A stretch of 64,000 bases of DNA from CAZBSE01 sp964494385 (GTDB lineage Bacteria > Actinomycetota > Humimicrobiia > Humimicrobiales > Humimicrobiaceae): NCBI GenBank assembly GCA_964494385.1, contig CAZBSE010000005.1:11358-75357 (forward strand), given 5' to 3'. Shown here one piece after another: positions 1 through 8,630 of the stretch. How positions within the stretch are numbered: position 1 is the first letter of the stretch; the number at the start of each line of letters is the position of its first letter. Made by a program: the position numbers and the translations under genes. The notes below the pieces were generated by a model that did not search any database, had not been told where the DNA came from, and saw only the letters and a program-made list of their open reading frames with translations.

Positions 1-1
1 A

Positions 2-265
2 CTGTCTTTTATCCTTACCATGGCCAGCATCATAGTTTCTTCAAGGTCCACCGATATAAGATCCGCTCAGGGAATAGGTGCAATTATAATACTGCCCATA
101 TATCTTATTATCGGCCTCCAGATAGCGGGATTCTTCCTTCTAAATTTTATTTACCTTCTTGTCGGCTGTCTGGTGCTGCTGGCAGTATGCCCGCTGGTAC
201 TTAGACTGGCGGTTAAGATTTTTGACAGAGAAAATATACTCACCCGATGGAAGATGAAAGCTTAA
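2..265 (+). CDS. ABC-2 type transporter permease, C-terminal fragment
   Basis: The reading frame is open through the left edge, so only the last 87 or so residues are present and the true start lies outside. The visible part has a short loop (SRSTDIRSAQGIGAI) followed by two hydrophobic segments and a basic tail ending in WKMKA. This loop plus membrane pair resembles the C-terminal end of ABC-2 family permeases of Na+ or drug export systems. That is family resemblance only, and the substrate cannot be told. The next gene is convergent. Confidence 0.5.
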   Translation: MSFILTMASIIVSSRSTDIRSAQGIGAIIILPIYLIIGLQIAGFFLLNFIYLLVGCLVLLAVCPLVLRLAVKIFDRENILTRWKMKA

Positions 266-274
266 GATTACCTT

Positions 275-1738
275 TTACCTGTAAACCAATCTTCCTTCTA
301 TATTTCTGGAAATATTCTGGTTATCCCTTAGATACTCTTCCAGGACTTCCTGTGCCGAGGTGGTTATTACCTTATGCTGACCCGCTTTCATCAGTTCATT
401 ATTGGCAGCATTAAGATAAGCACCGGAATTGCTGAAGTGATATCCCTGAAGGCAGATGGTATAAAATCCGTTATCATTAACAGGACTGCCGCTAATATCC
501 AGTGATATGAGCTCCCCTTTCCTATCATCATAAACTGCTCTTACACCGCTGTTTACCTGATAACATTCTCCTTCACTGTTTCTATTTTCCTTTCTCATGA
601 TATAGGAAAATATTTTTTTAAGGACGGAACCCTTTACCTTATAACGATTTAAAAAATCATCATAAGGGAAGCAGGTTTTAAAATCTTTCAAGGTTACAAT
701 GGGACCAATTTCTTTTACTCTTATAGAGCCGCTTCCTACCAGCACAACATCCGCCTGTGAGGTTTCTCCAAAAGCATCTGCTACCAGATTCCCCAGAGAA
801 GTCTCAATCTCGCGTGCAGGGTGGGTTAATTTTTTGGATAACTTACAGATTATAGTATTATATTTTCTATCAACCACATCCCTAAAAGAATTTATATAAT
901 CCTGAAGATCCTTGTCCGGCTCTGCCAGATTGCTGTCTATGGGAATAAGCTTCCATTTGAAATCAACGATACTGTTGGTATCATCGTCCACTACAAGATC
1001 AAACCTTCCAATCTGGTCCGAGCCTACCCCTGCCTGGGTTATCAGAATATTATTAACCTTTTCCGGTTTATTCAGAACGGTATGGGAATGGCCGCCAATA
1101 ATCAGATCCACTCCCCACTGAGGCTTTAAAAGTTTTGCAAGTTCTATGTCTGATTCAAAACCGATATGGGTAAGCAGTATGGTCAGATCAATATCATCAT
1201 TCTTGTAGGCATTGGTTATCTTGCCTACTTCCTTGCTGGCTTCTTCAAGGGATATGAAGCTTCCGATTAGCTCATCCTGTTTGATGGAATCAAGAACTTT
1301 CTCCGTGATTATACCTGTAAATAAAATATCAAAACCGGCTTTTTTGATGATTATATAAGGCGTCATCAGTCTTTTATTGTATTTCTTTACATAAAGATTG
1401 GCATTTACCAGAGGAAAATTGGCAACTTTTTCCAGAAACAGCAGATGGGGAAGGCCGTAATCAAGCTCATGATTCCCCAGTGAAACCACGTCCGGGGCCA
1501 GGTAATTCATAATCTCTATGGTAGAAATTCCTTTATATTCCGAATCTATAAGCGAACCCTGCACCATATCGCCTGAAATAACATACAGGACATTTTCCTC
1601 TTCCGCTCTTACTTTATTGATATAACCGGAAAGCAGGGCCAGACCCCCTATTAAATTTCCCTGCCCCTTTTTTACTTCTGCCAGAAAATCTCCGTGTATA
1701 TCATTTGAATGAAGTATGGTAAATTTCTTTGTTTTCAT
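275..1738 (-). CDS. 5'-nucleotidase / UshA-family metallophosphoesterase
   Basis: A protein of 487 residues with the full dinuclear metallophosphoesterase signature in its N-terminal half: NDIHGD near residue 12, SGDMVQG near 56, GNHELDYG near 88, LLTHIG near 190 and GGHSHT near 216. The C-terminal part is the 5'-nucleotidase substrate-binding domain. It should hydrolyse phosphate from nucleotides or related esters. Unlike the classical periplasmic UshA, no signal peptide is visible (MKTKKFTILHSNDIHG starts directly in the first strand), so a cytoplasmic location is inferred. The start is supported by GAAAGG six bases upstream. Exact substrate is unknown. Confidence 0.85.
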   Translation of the reverse strand: MKTKKFTILHSNDIHGDFLAEVKKGQGNLIGGLALLSGYINKVRAEEENVLYVISGDMVQGSLIDSEYKGISTIEIMNYLAPDVVSLGNHELDYGLPHLLFLEKVANFPLVNANLYVKKYNKRLMTPYIIIKKAGFDILFTGIITEKVLDSIKQDELIGSFISLEEASKEVGKITNAYKNDDIDLTILLTHIGFESDIELAKLLKPQWGVDLIIGGHSHTVLNKPEKVNNILITQAGVGSDQIGRFDLVVDDDTNSIVDFKWKLIPIDSNLAEPDKDLQDYINSFRDVVDRKYNTIICKLSKKLTHPAREIETSLGNLVADAFGETSQADVVLVGSGSIRVKEIGPIVTLKDFKTCFPYDDFLNRYKVKGSVLKKIFSYIMRKENRNSEGECYQVNSGVRAVYDDRKGELISLDISGSPVNDNGFYTICLQGYHFSNSGAYLNAANNELMKAGQHKVITTSAQEVLEEYLRDNQNISRNIEGRLVYR

Positions 1739-1768
1739 AATGAGCCTTTCAGTTGTATATTCTCCTTT

Positions 1769-2689
1769 TTAACCAAGCATACCCTCGATTATAAGGTCGA
1801 TTGCCTTATCCTCACTTATTCTTCTGGACATTAAGGTTTGAAGCTGTCTTGTGTCCACACTGCCAATTGCGGCTTCATGGGTGACTTGTGCCGTTGAATT
1901 TTTTACTTCAACAATAGGTATCGCACTTGCAACCGCATTGTCCCGTATTATTTCACTGCAGTCCACATGACCCCTCGAGTACCGCCCCGAAGCAATTAAT
2001 TTGTTAATGATTTCGGCTCTGGCATTATGTCTCAGCGCTATTTTTGATCTTAAGACTCCTCTTGCATTCTCACCTATAAGCTGGCCTGCTTCTTTTATTT
2101 TTATGACATCATTCCCGGTTCCGCTTATCCTGGTTGCCAGTTCCATAACGCTATCTTTTTTGCAAACAATTTCATAGTCAATATCTATGGTTCCGACTCT
2201 CCCTTTCAAGAGCTCGAATTCTGTTTTAAATCTGGCCCTTTCCTCCAGTACTATACGTGCTTTTGGAATTACAGTTGTTCCTCCATATTCGCCGTGGATA
2301 TGTCTCTCATAATAAGAATAGCGGGAACCCTTTCCTACCCTTATTTTCCCATCCATTATATGCTTCACATCAGTTGCATTGGGGAAAACACAATGTGCCA
2401 GGATTGAAATGCCGGAGTTTTCTTCAGTTTCTACATTTATTATAATCTTCTGTATCGCCTGGCTGTCGGTTATTCCGAAACAGAGATGCACGGGGTTTTC
2501 TATGACTGTATTTTTCTTGAGCCTGATCTCCACATTTACCCCATCTTTAATTTCCCTGGCTTTAACCACCAGTCCTTCAACAGTATTTGAATCTATAATT
2601 TTATCTTTATTGATCACCAGGCGCGCAGTATTTTTATCGCCTAAAACCGGATGGATACCGGCTATTTTATAAATATTCTCAATGTTCAC
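1769..2689 (-). CDS. SufB/SufD-family Fe-S cluster scaffold protein (short form)
   Basis: A 306-residue SufBD core protein, much shorter than SufB of the six-gene Suf system (about 470-495 residues). It has the beta-helix core and the conserved end: HVDCSEII, then THEAAIGSVD and LMSRRISEDKA. The cysteine in HVDC falls where the functional cysteine of SufB lies, by my reading. It starts with GTG one base after the sufC stop codon, so the two are translationally coupled. With SufC it would make the minimal two-protein SUF scaffold known from methanogens and deep anaerobes. No cysteine desulfurase (SufS) or SufU lies nearby. Confidence 0.88.
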   Translation of the reverse strand: MNIENIYKIAGIHPVLGDKNTARLVINKDKIIDSNTVEGLVVKAREIKDGVNVEIRLKKNTVIENPVHLCFGITDSQAIQKIIINVETEENSGISILAHCVFPNATDVKHIMDGKIRVGKGSRYSYYERHIHGEYGGTTVIPKARIVLEERARFKTEFELLKGRVGTIDIDYEIVCKKDSVMELATRISGTGNDVIKIKEAGQLIGENARGVLRSKIALRHNARAEIINKLIASGRYSRGHVDCSEIIRDNAVASAIPIVEVKNSTAQVTHEAAIGSVDTRQLQTLMSRRISEDKAIDLIIEGMLG

Positions 2690-2690
2690 T

Positions 2691-3422
2691 TCAGGACCCC
2701 ATTTCCTCGGGTAAATTCTTATGATGGCAGGGGATACATCTTCCTTTAAAGTATTTGCTTATTTCCTGAATCGTTCCCTCCTGGATTATGCTGCCGCTGC
2801 ATAGGAGAAAGGCATATTCCGCCTGTTTTAAGACCGCCAGACTGTGGGTTATCAAAATAATCGTGGAGCCGCTGGCCTTAAGGAATTTAATGGCACCAAA
2901 TATATTTTCAAGTGAAACTATATCTATACCGGAATCGGGTTCATCCAGAATAGCTATCTTTGGGTTCATGGCAATAACAGAAGCCAGTTCAATCCTTTTT
3001 CTCTCTCCGCCGCTTAGACTCCTATCAACTGCTCTTTCCAGATATTCACCAGGATCCAGACCCACTTTCTCCAGTACGCCTGCAACGGATTTTAGATCCT
3101 TATTTTTAGAGGATACCCTGATAAACTTTTCAACCGTTATGCCCTCAAACCTTGCAGGTTCCTGCCAGGCAAGCGTTATGCCCTTTTTTGCCCTCTGGTA
3201 GACATTTAAATCTTTAATGGAGCTGCCGTTGTATAATATCTCTCCCTCAAAATTCCTGTATCCGTCAAGGCCCATTATGGCAAATCCAAGAGTTGATTTT
3301 CCGGCACCGTTAGGGCCCACAACAGCATGAATATAATCTTTTTTTAAATCTATATTCAAGTTATTTAAAATATTCTTTCCGTTCAGATTCAGGCTTAAAC
3401 TTTTTATTTTAAGTATTCCCAT
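2691..3422 (-). CDS. sufC: SufC ATPase of the SUF Fe-S assembly system
   Basis: ABC-type ATPase of 243 residues with Walker A GPNGAGKST (about residue 37), the signature LSGGERKRIEL and Walker B AILDEPDSGID. Those last residues (DEPDSGID) are typical of SufC rather than transporter ATPases. It powers conformational change of the SufB-type scaffold encoded immediately downstream. The C-terminal tail carries an additional CIPCHH motif that I do not recall from standard SufC, possibly a metal- or redox-sensitive extension. The gene follows an 84-base gap after the small feoB-linked gene. Confidence 0.92.
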   Translation of the reverse strand: MGILKIKSLSLNLNGKNILNNLNIDLKKDYIHAVVGPNGAGKSTLGFAIMGLDGYRNFEGEILYNGSSIKDLNVYQRAKKGITLAWQEPARFEGITVEKFIRVSSKNKDLKSVAGVLEKVGLDPGEYLERAVDRSLSGGERKRIELASVIAMNPKIAILDEPDSGIDIVSLENIFGAIKFLKASGSTIILITHSLAVLKQAEYAFLLCSGSIIQEGTIQEISKYFKGRCIPCHHKNLPEEMGS

Positions 3423-3506
3423 TTTACAGTTCTAAATCAGTAAATTTATGATCATATCCGGGATAATATTTTTAATTACATCAAGGACAGTAATTATTAT
3501 ACACTT

Positions 3507-3659
3507 TCATCTGCATTTATCCTCAATTTCTTTATCGCATTCATCAGAAAAAGGACAGGCAGAACAAGCGCCTCTGGCTTTAAACTGCCTTACCGCAAAC
3601 CATATGACTATACCAAGTGCCGCGGCACCTATTAAAATTACCAGTATTATTTCTAACAT
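3507..3659 (-). CDS. FeoB-associated Cys-rich small membrane protein
   Basis: A 50-residue reading frame just downstream of feoB. It starts MLEIILVILIGAAALGIVIW, a single membrane helix, followed by a short basic stretch and a cysteine-rich tail CSACPF...C...C (four cysteines). This layout matches the FeoB-associated Cys-rich membrane proteins found after feoB in many anaerobes and thought to fill the role of FeoC. The start has a good site (GGTGATGAT) upstream. Function (helping FeoB or sensing iron or redox state) is family inference. Confidence 0.75.
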   Translation of the reverse strand: MLEIILVILIGAAALGIVIWFAVRQFKARGACSACPFSDECDKEIEDKCR

Positions 3660-3751
3660 AGATCATCACCTCACCAAAATCCGAACAAATAAAACTTCTT
3701 CCTCTGTCTGCCCGGATTATTTAAAAAGACAATATGTATCTTGCCCGAAAA

Positions 3752-5893
3752 TCAAATAAAAAGCCTTCCTATCTGAAACACCAGAAAGGATACCATCCAG
3801 GCAAGAAACAGTGTATACCCCATCTGAAAAAACATTTCCTTTGTGCCAGCTTCTTTCCTGAATACAACCATAGCTGTCAGGCAGGGAAAGTACAGCAGTG
3901 TAAACAGCATAAAGTTATACCCCACCAGGGGGTGGTAATTTTTATTCAGTACAGTCTTTAAAGGTTCCGATTGCCCGTCTGCCTCCTCTATACTGTAAAG
4001 AGTCCCCATGGTAGATACTATTACTTCCTTTGCTGCGATTCCCGAAATGGCAGCAACTGTCATTTTCCAGTCGAAGCCGAGCAGCTTAAATACCGGCTCA
4101 GCAAAACGGCCTATTCTTCCTGCCGCTGAATATGCCAGCCTCTCGCCTGCCATTTTACCCTCCACTGCAGCTATCTGCTCTTTATAATACTGCTGGGTTA
4201 TGGTACCCGATTGGTATGACTGTTCTATTTCATCAATCTGCCCATGGTAATCTGTAGAGTAATTATTTCCAATCATGGGGAAGGTAAACGCTATCCACAT
4301 CAGTATGGATATGGCCAGAATAACCGTGCCTGCCTTTTTTACATACATCCAGGTCCTCTCCCAGGTATGGATCAGCACACCCTTAAGGGTTGGAACACGA
4401 TACGGAGGCAATTCCATAACAAAGGGATCAGACATACCTTTAAATCTAGTTGAACGTAGCACCTTGGCCATTACCACAGCCATAATTACACCTATTATAT
4501 AAATTGAAAATATTACATTTCCGGCAATTGCCGGGAAAAAAGCCCCTGCGAACAAAATATAAACCGGAAGGCGCGCCCCGCAGCTCATAAATGTATTTAT
4601 ATGCATGGTCAGCAGCCTGTCACCTTTATTTTCAAGAATTCTTGAGCCCATATATGCCGGTACGGTACAACCAAATCCTATAACCAGCGGAATAAAGGAT
4701 TTTCCATGGAGTCCTATTTTATGCATTATCCTGTCCATGACAAATGCTGCCCTTGCCATATACCCTGAATCCTCAAGAACAGCTATACTTAAAAACAGCA
4801 GCATTATATTGGGTGTGAAAACAATTACACCCCCTACACCACCTATTATTCCGTCCACCAGAAGTGAACTAATAAGTCCTTCCGCCATGTTGCTGGTTAT
4901 AATTTCACTTAACTTCCCAAAACCTATATCAATCCAGTTCATAGGATACTTGCCGACTGTAAAGACGAATTGGAACATAAGCCACATTATTAAAGCAAAT
5001 ATCGGTATCCCAAGTACCCTGTTTGTAAGTATCCTGTCAACTTTCTCGCTTATGTCCAGCCTACCGGTGTCAACCTCTCTATAGGATTCCATAAGGGCAC
5101 CGTTGATAAACCCATATCTTGCCTCTGCAATTATTACCTCAGGAGTATTCCTTAAAATACTGGTTATATGATTTATTGAACCTGTAATTTCTTTTTCGAT
5201 TTTTTGATATTTTGAGCCCAGAGTTTCTTTAAGAACATTAATAATCTCATTATCCTGCTCCAGAAGCTTTACTATGATCCATTTTGTATCGAACTTCAGG
5301 GGAGGAATTTTTTCTCTTTTAAAAATCGCTGTAATTCTGTTTATTTCATTCTCTACTTCTTCACCATATTTTATTTCAATTTTTTTCTTCTTTTTACTGT
5401 TTACTTCTTCAATCACCGATCCCAGTACCTCTTTGCTGCCCAGCCCCTTGCAGCCTACAGTTTCCACAATAGGTGCGCCCAGAAGTTCGGATAGCAGGTC
5501 TATATCTATTTTCTTACCGCTTTTTTTGGCAATGTCAGCCATATTTAATACCAAAACCAGCGGTGAATCAAGTTCAATCAACTGTGTCGCAAGGTAAAGA
5601 TTACGTTCCAGATTTGAGGAATCAATGATATCCACAACTACATCGGGTTTCTCGTCAATTATGAAATTTCTGGCTACAATCTCTTCCATGGAGTACGCAG
5701 TAAGGCTGTAAATCCCGGGGAGGTCAACTACATTTATCCTGTACCCTTTATATTCAACTACCCCTGTCTTTTTTTCAACCGTAACACCGGGATAATTGCC
5801 TACATGCTGTCTTAGACCGGTTAAGTTATTAAAGACTGTTGTTTTACCAGAATTGGGGTTTCCTGCCAGGGCAATGGTTATTTTACTCTTCAT
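3752..5893 (-). CDS. feoB: Ferrous iron transporter FeoB
   Basis: A 713-residue protein with an N-terminal G domain: G1 GNPNSGKTT (residues 11-19), G3 DLPGIYS and G4 NMAD. A helical spacer follows, then a multi-helix membrane domain with the two Gate motifs; the Cys-containing core segments GFGCTVPAYMGSR and SCGARLPVYILF are visible. It imports Fe(II) across the cytoplasmic membrane. Its start overlaps the end of feoA by 11 bases, so the two are co-translated. Expression is likely controlled by the DtxR-type operator upstream of feoA. An insertion rich in charged residues lies near residues 555-600. Confidence 0.96.
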   Translation of the reverse strand: MKSKITIALAGNPNSGKTTVFNNLTGLRQHVGNYPGVTVEKKTGVVEYKGYRINVVDLPGIYSLTAYSMEEIVARNFIIDEKPDVVVDIIDSSNLERNLYLATQLIELDSPLVLVLNMADIAKKSGKKIDIDLLSELLGAPIVETVGCKGLGSKEVLGSVIEEVNSKKKKKIEIKYGEEVENEINRITAIFKREKIPPLKFDTKWIIVKLLEQDNEIINVLKETLGSKYQKIEKEITGSINHITSILRNTPEVIIAEARYGFINGALMESYREVDTGRLDISEKVDRILTNRVLGIPIFALIMWLMFQFVFTVGKYPMNWIDIGFGKLSEIITSNMAEGLISSLLVDGIIGGVGGVIVFTPNIMLLFLSIAVLEDSGYMARAAFVMDRIMHKIGLHGKSFIPLVIGFGCTVPAYMGSRILENKGDRLLTMHINTFMSCGARLPVYILFAGAFFPAIAGNVIFSIYIIGVIMAVVMAKVLRSTRFKGMSDPFVMELPPYRVPTLKGVLIHTWERTWMYVKKAGTVILAISILMWIAFTFPMIGNNYSTDYHGQIDEIEQSYQSGTITQQYYKEQIAAVEGKMAGERLAYSAAGRIGRFAEPVFKLLGFDWKMTVAAISGIAAKEVIVSTMGTLYSIEEADGQSEPLKTVLNKNYHPLVGYNFMLFTLLYFPCLTAMVVFRKEAGTKEMFFQMGYTLFLAWMVSFLVFQIGRLFI

Positions 5894-6185
5894 TCTCCAG
5901 CTCTCTTATTAGAATCTTTCCGGCCATCCCTCTTCCAATTGCAAACTTGGTACCCTTGACTATAATACAAAGAGGACCGCCCCTGGATGCTCGTGAGACA
6001 TAAAAAATCTCATAAGGAATAAATCCCATTGCGCAGAGGTGAGAATTAAGCCTGCACCCTCCGTTGATGCTTTCTATCCTGTACTTCTTCCCGGGGACCG
6101 CGTCAATGAGCCTTATAACTTCCCCCCCGGGCATTGGAGCTTTCCAGTTTATCCTGCCCTTATGTCTTAAACCCCATCTTCTCAT
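5883..6185 (-). CDS. feoA: FeoA, FeoB-associated SH3-like protein
   Basis: A 100-residue protein with the SH3-like FeoA fold pattern: RLIDAVPGKKYRI, NSHLCAMGFIPYE and the ending FAIGRGMAGKILI, typical of the FeoA core domain. The first 20 residues are a basic extension not present in most FeoA. It is the first gene of the feo operon and is thought to support FeoB activity by binding it. The ribosome site is weak. The promoter and palindromic operator lie 26-67 bases upstream of the start. Confidence 0.9.
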   Translation of the reverse strand: MRRWGLRHKGRINWKAPMPGGEVIRLIDAVPGKKYRIESINGGCRLNSHLCAMGFIPYEIFYVSRASRGGPLCIIVKGTKFAIGRGMAGKILIRELENEE

Positions 6186-6210
6186 TTAAATTTAACCCTA
6201 TTAATTTATA

Positions 6211-6252
6211 TTAGACATGTCTAACTTTAATAGGTTTATATATATTTGTCAA
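6211..6252 (-). promoter_or_regulatory. feoA promoter with DtxR-type operator
   Basis: Reading on the minus strand: a perfect -35 TTGACA (6247-6252), a 17-base spacer and a -10 TAAAGT (6224-6229). Directly after it, sharing one base, lies the perfect palindrome TTAGACATGTCTAA (6211-6224), where a bound repressor would block polymerase. An outer imperfect inverted repeat (ACCCTATTAA ... TTAATAGGT) surrounds it. The same arrangement occurs at the regulator gene promoter at 6804-6846. Binding by the neighbouring DtxR protein is inference. Confidence 0.7.
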
Positions 6253-6299
6253 GTTTTTTTAAAAATTTTGAAAAATATAATGAGAAGGACCGGAATTAC

Positions 6300-6773
6300 T
6301 TATTTTGCAGTATTATTTCCGGTACAACCAGCAGGGTGCCTTCCGTGTTTTGCATAATAGTTAAAGTTCTTCAGCCATCTGGGATACCCTTCGGGACAAG
6401 TATCTATAAATTTAGTAAGTTTCATTATCCTGTCCAATGATTCTGCGCTGATGTAATGTTCAATGTTGCAAGCGTCTTCCTTTGAAGTATTACTACTCAC
6501 ACCGAGGATATCATTAAAAAACTTATACAACTTTTTATGCTTATCGTATACTTCTTTTGCCAGTCTTTTCCCTTTATCTGTTAATTCCAGATATGCATAC
6601 TTTTCATGTGTTACCAGTTCTTTTTCGATCAGCTTTCTAACTGCATCGACCACCGATGGCGTTTTTACCTTTAAGAATTTTGCAATTTCCTTTACCCTAG
6701 TCACTTTATTATCAATACTTATTAAATATATTGCTTCCAGGTAATCTTCCATACTTTGAGATAATTTCTTCAT
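6300..6773 (-). CDS. DtxR/MntR-family metal-dependent repressor
   Basis: A 157-residue protein with an N-terminal winged helix (about residues 5-65; the recognition region reads FLKVKTPSVVDAVRKL) and a metal-binding dimerisation domain with EDACNIEHYIS near residue 103. The C-terminal end is His/Cys rich (HGRHPAGC). There is no SH3 domain, as in MntR and short DtxR forms. The Cys in EDAC at the position that discriminates metals suggests Fe(II) rather than Mn(II), by analogy to IdeR/DtxR. It lies next to feoAB and both promoters share an operator, so it likely represses feo and itself when iron is sufficient. Confidence 0.88.
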   Translation of the reverse strand: MKKLSQSMEDYLEAIYLISIDNKVTRVKEIAKFLKVKTPSVVDAVRKLIEKELVTHEKYAYLELTDKGKRLAKEVYDKHKKLYKFFNDILGVSSNTSKEDACNIEHYISAESLDRIMKLTKFIDTCPEGYPRWLKNFNYYAKHGRHPAGCTGNNTAK

Positions 6774-6803
6774 TCTATTTTCATCCTGAAATAAACTAAA
6801 ATT

Positions 6804-6846
6804 GTTAGATAAACCTAACTATAGACACTAATATAATCTTTGTCAA
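6804..6846 (-). promoter_or_regulatory. Promoter and operator of the DtxR-type regulator
   Basis: On the minus strand: -35 TTGACA (6841-6846), 17-base spacer, -10 TATAGT (6818-6823), then the imperfect palindrome GTTAGGTTTATCTAAC (6804-6819). Its 14-base core TTAGGTTTATCTAA (6805-6818) meets the -10 box in exactly the same register as the palindrome at feoA. This suggests autoregulation. The core resembles known DtxR/IdeR and MntR sites (TTAGGTTA half sites). Confidence 0.7.
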
Positions 6847-6885
6847 ATCCGGGAAAATTATCTTAACCTTGTGTTGCAGTATGGG

Positions 6886-7893
6886 CTATATTACCACTCT
6901 ATCCCTGCCTCTGGCTTTCGCCTTATACAGGGCATCATCGGCATATTTTATGAGTTGTTCGGGCTCTTCTGCATCAGAAGGGTAGCTTGAAACACCTATA
7001 CTTATGGTAAGATTACCGGAAGGTTCTATTTTTTCTTCACCGTCAAATTTCTTCTTACTTACAGCTTCACGCAGCCTCTCAGCAAAAACCCTGGCGTTTT
7101 CTTTATTGGTTTCGCCACAAATCACAGAGAATTCTTCCCCCCCGTAGCGGTATATTCTGTCAATTGTCCTTTTACTTTTCAAGAATAATCCTCCTATTTG
7201 CCTGAGGATTGTGTCTCCCATCTGATGACCGTGATAATCGTTATATTTTTTGAAATGGTCAATATCTATCATAAGCAAGGACAGGCTCTTTAAATACCTT
7301 TTGGCCTCAATTATGGAATATTCTAAATCTGTATCAAATTTTCTTCTGTTAAAAACGCCGGTTAATTCATCCACTATGGTCAGCATCTTTATCCTTTTAT
7401 AATTTAATGCCCTCTCTATTGCCACAGAAATTTCGTGAGCCAGGATGTTTAAAAAATATTCATGCTTGCTGGAAAAAGCATTGGTCTTTCTGGAATCAAT
7501 ATAAATAATTCCTTTTACTTCTTCTTTTACTATAATAGGGATGCATATCATTGAAGTCGTCTGTTCGCCTTTGGGAATACAGTACTTGAAGTAAGAATTT
7601 TCGATATTGCCGATAAAAAGTTTATTCTTTGTGGATAATATATACTTTATCAGCGGCATTTCCTTGCTGAATTCCACACTCCTTATGCTCTTACCAAAGC
7701 CGACTTCACTCTGCAGCTTTACTCCATCTTCATTTATCAGGATTATGGCACACCCGTTACAGTTTATTACCTTGAAAACCTTTTCCACAATCAAATCACA
7801 AACTTTTTCAAGCTCAAGTTCAGATCCTATGGAACTTGCTATACCGAAAATTGCTTTTAAAATTTTTAAATCAATATTCTCTTTATGACTCAT
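6886..7893 (-). CDS. GAF-GGDEF diguanylate cyclase
   Basis: A 335-residue protein. Residues of about 10-160 form a GAF sensor domain (NCNGCAIILINEDG, ICIPIIVKEEVKGIIYID). Residues of about 170-335 form a GGDEF domain with intact active site YRYGGEEFSVI and a product-inhibition I-site RTID exactly five residues before it. It should make cyclic di-GMP from two GTP in response to a small ligand or redox cue bound by GAF. No membrane segment is seen. It is a single gene divergent from the pilin-like gene. Confidence 0.92.
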   Translation of the reverse strand: MSHKENIDLKILKAIFGIASSIGSELELEKVCDLIVEKVFKVINCNGCAIILINEDGVKLQSEVGFGKSIRSVEFSKEMPLIKYILSTKNKLFIGNIENSYFKYCIPKGEQTTSMICIPIIVKEEVKGIIYIDSRKTNAFSSKHEYFLNILAHEISVAIERALNYKRIKMLTIVDELTGVFNRRKFDTDLEYSIIEAKRYLKSLSLLMIDIDHFKKYNDYHGHQMGDTILRQIGGLFLKSKRTIDRIYRYGGEEFSVICGETNKENARVFAERLREAVSKKKFDGEEKIEPSGNLTISIGVSSYPSDAEEPEQLIKYADDALYKAKARGRDRVVI

Positions 7894-8114
7894 CTTAAAT
7901 TTAAAAGAGGGAATATAATTTCTTGAATTTTTTAAAAATTCTTTTAAGGGTTTGATACAAATCCATATTTTTTATAATTATATACCAAAGAGGATAAAAT
8001 CGATATAACACATTACAATATTACCATGCCTGTCTGATGAATTTTTAAATTATTTATTTTTGAGTATAATATATGAAATATATATAAATATGAGTAAATG
8101 GTTTATTACCTTCA

Positions 8115-8546
8115 ATGGATCTCTGTAACTTTTACACATTTAGAAAAGAAAAGGGTTTTACTTTACTTGAGCTGCTGATAGTCATACTCGTTCTGGTGGT
8201 ATTTGCAGCAATTGCTGTCCCCAGCTATTTATTTATAATTGACAGGGCCAGGGAAACGGCCACCGAGACTGAAATGGGCAATATTGCCAAAGCCCTTGAG
8301 ATATATATTGCAGATAACAATGCCTATCCGGTCTCAGGCGATTTTCCTGACGTATTGGAAACCAGTGAAATCATGAATGATGTCCCTGAAAATGATAAAT
8401 GGGAAAATGCTTACCAGTACTCTTCGGCCAGCGGAAGCAGTTATGTTCTGGAAAGCTATGGCATAAACGAAGCTGACGGCGGAAGTGATGATATTGTCTT
8501 TGTAAACGGGATAATAACCGAAGATGGCGCTTATTCCAATTATTAA
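8115..8546 (+). CDS. Type IV pilin-like / pseudopilin protein
   Basis: A 143-residue protein with a prepilin signal: a basic leader ending KEKG, cleavage before FTLLELLIV, Glu at position 5 of the mature protein and a long hydrophobic helix. The remainder is a small acidic domain with GspG-like spacing (ALEIYIADNNAYPVSG). It is an orphan: no assembly ATPase, prepilin peptidase or secretin is within the window. It may be a minor pilin or type II secretion pseudopilin. A TATAAT sequence lies near 8063-8068, upstream of the start. Confidence 0.82.
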   Translation: MDLCNFYTFRKEKGFTLLELLIVILVLVVFAAIAVPSYLFIIDRARETATETEMGNIAKALEIYIADNNAYPVSGDFPDVLETSEIMNDVPENDKWENAYQYSSASGSSYVLESYGINEADGGSDDIVFVNGIITEDGAYSNY

Positions 8547-8630
8547 AATTCCTGTGATCTCACCATAAAAATATATCTATCGGCTTGTTTAAAAAGTATA
8601 TCCGTAAGGCAGAAAAAATTAAAGTTAATT

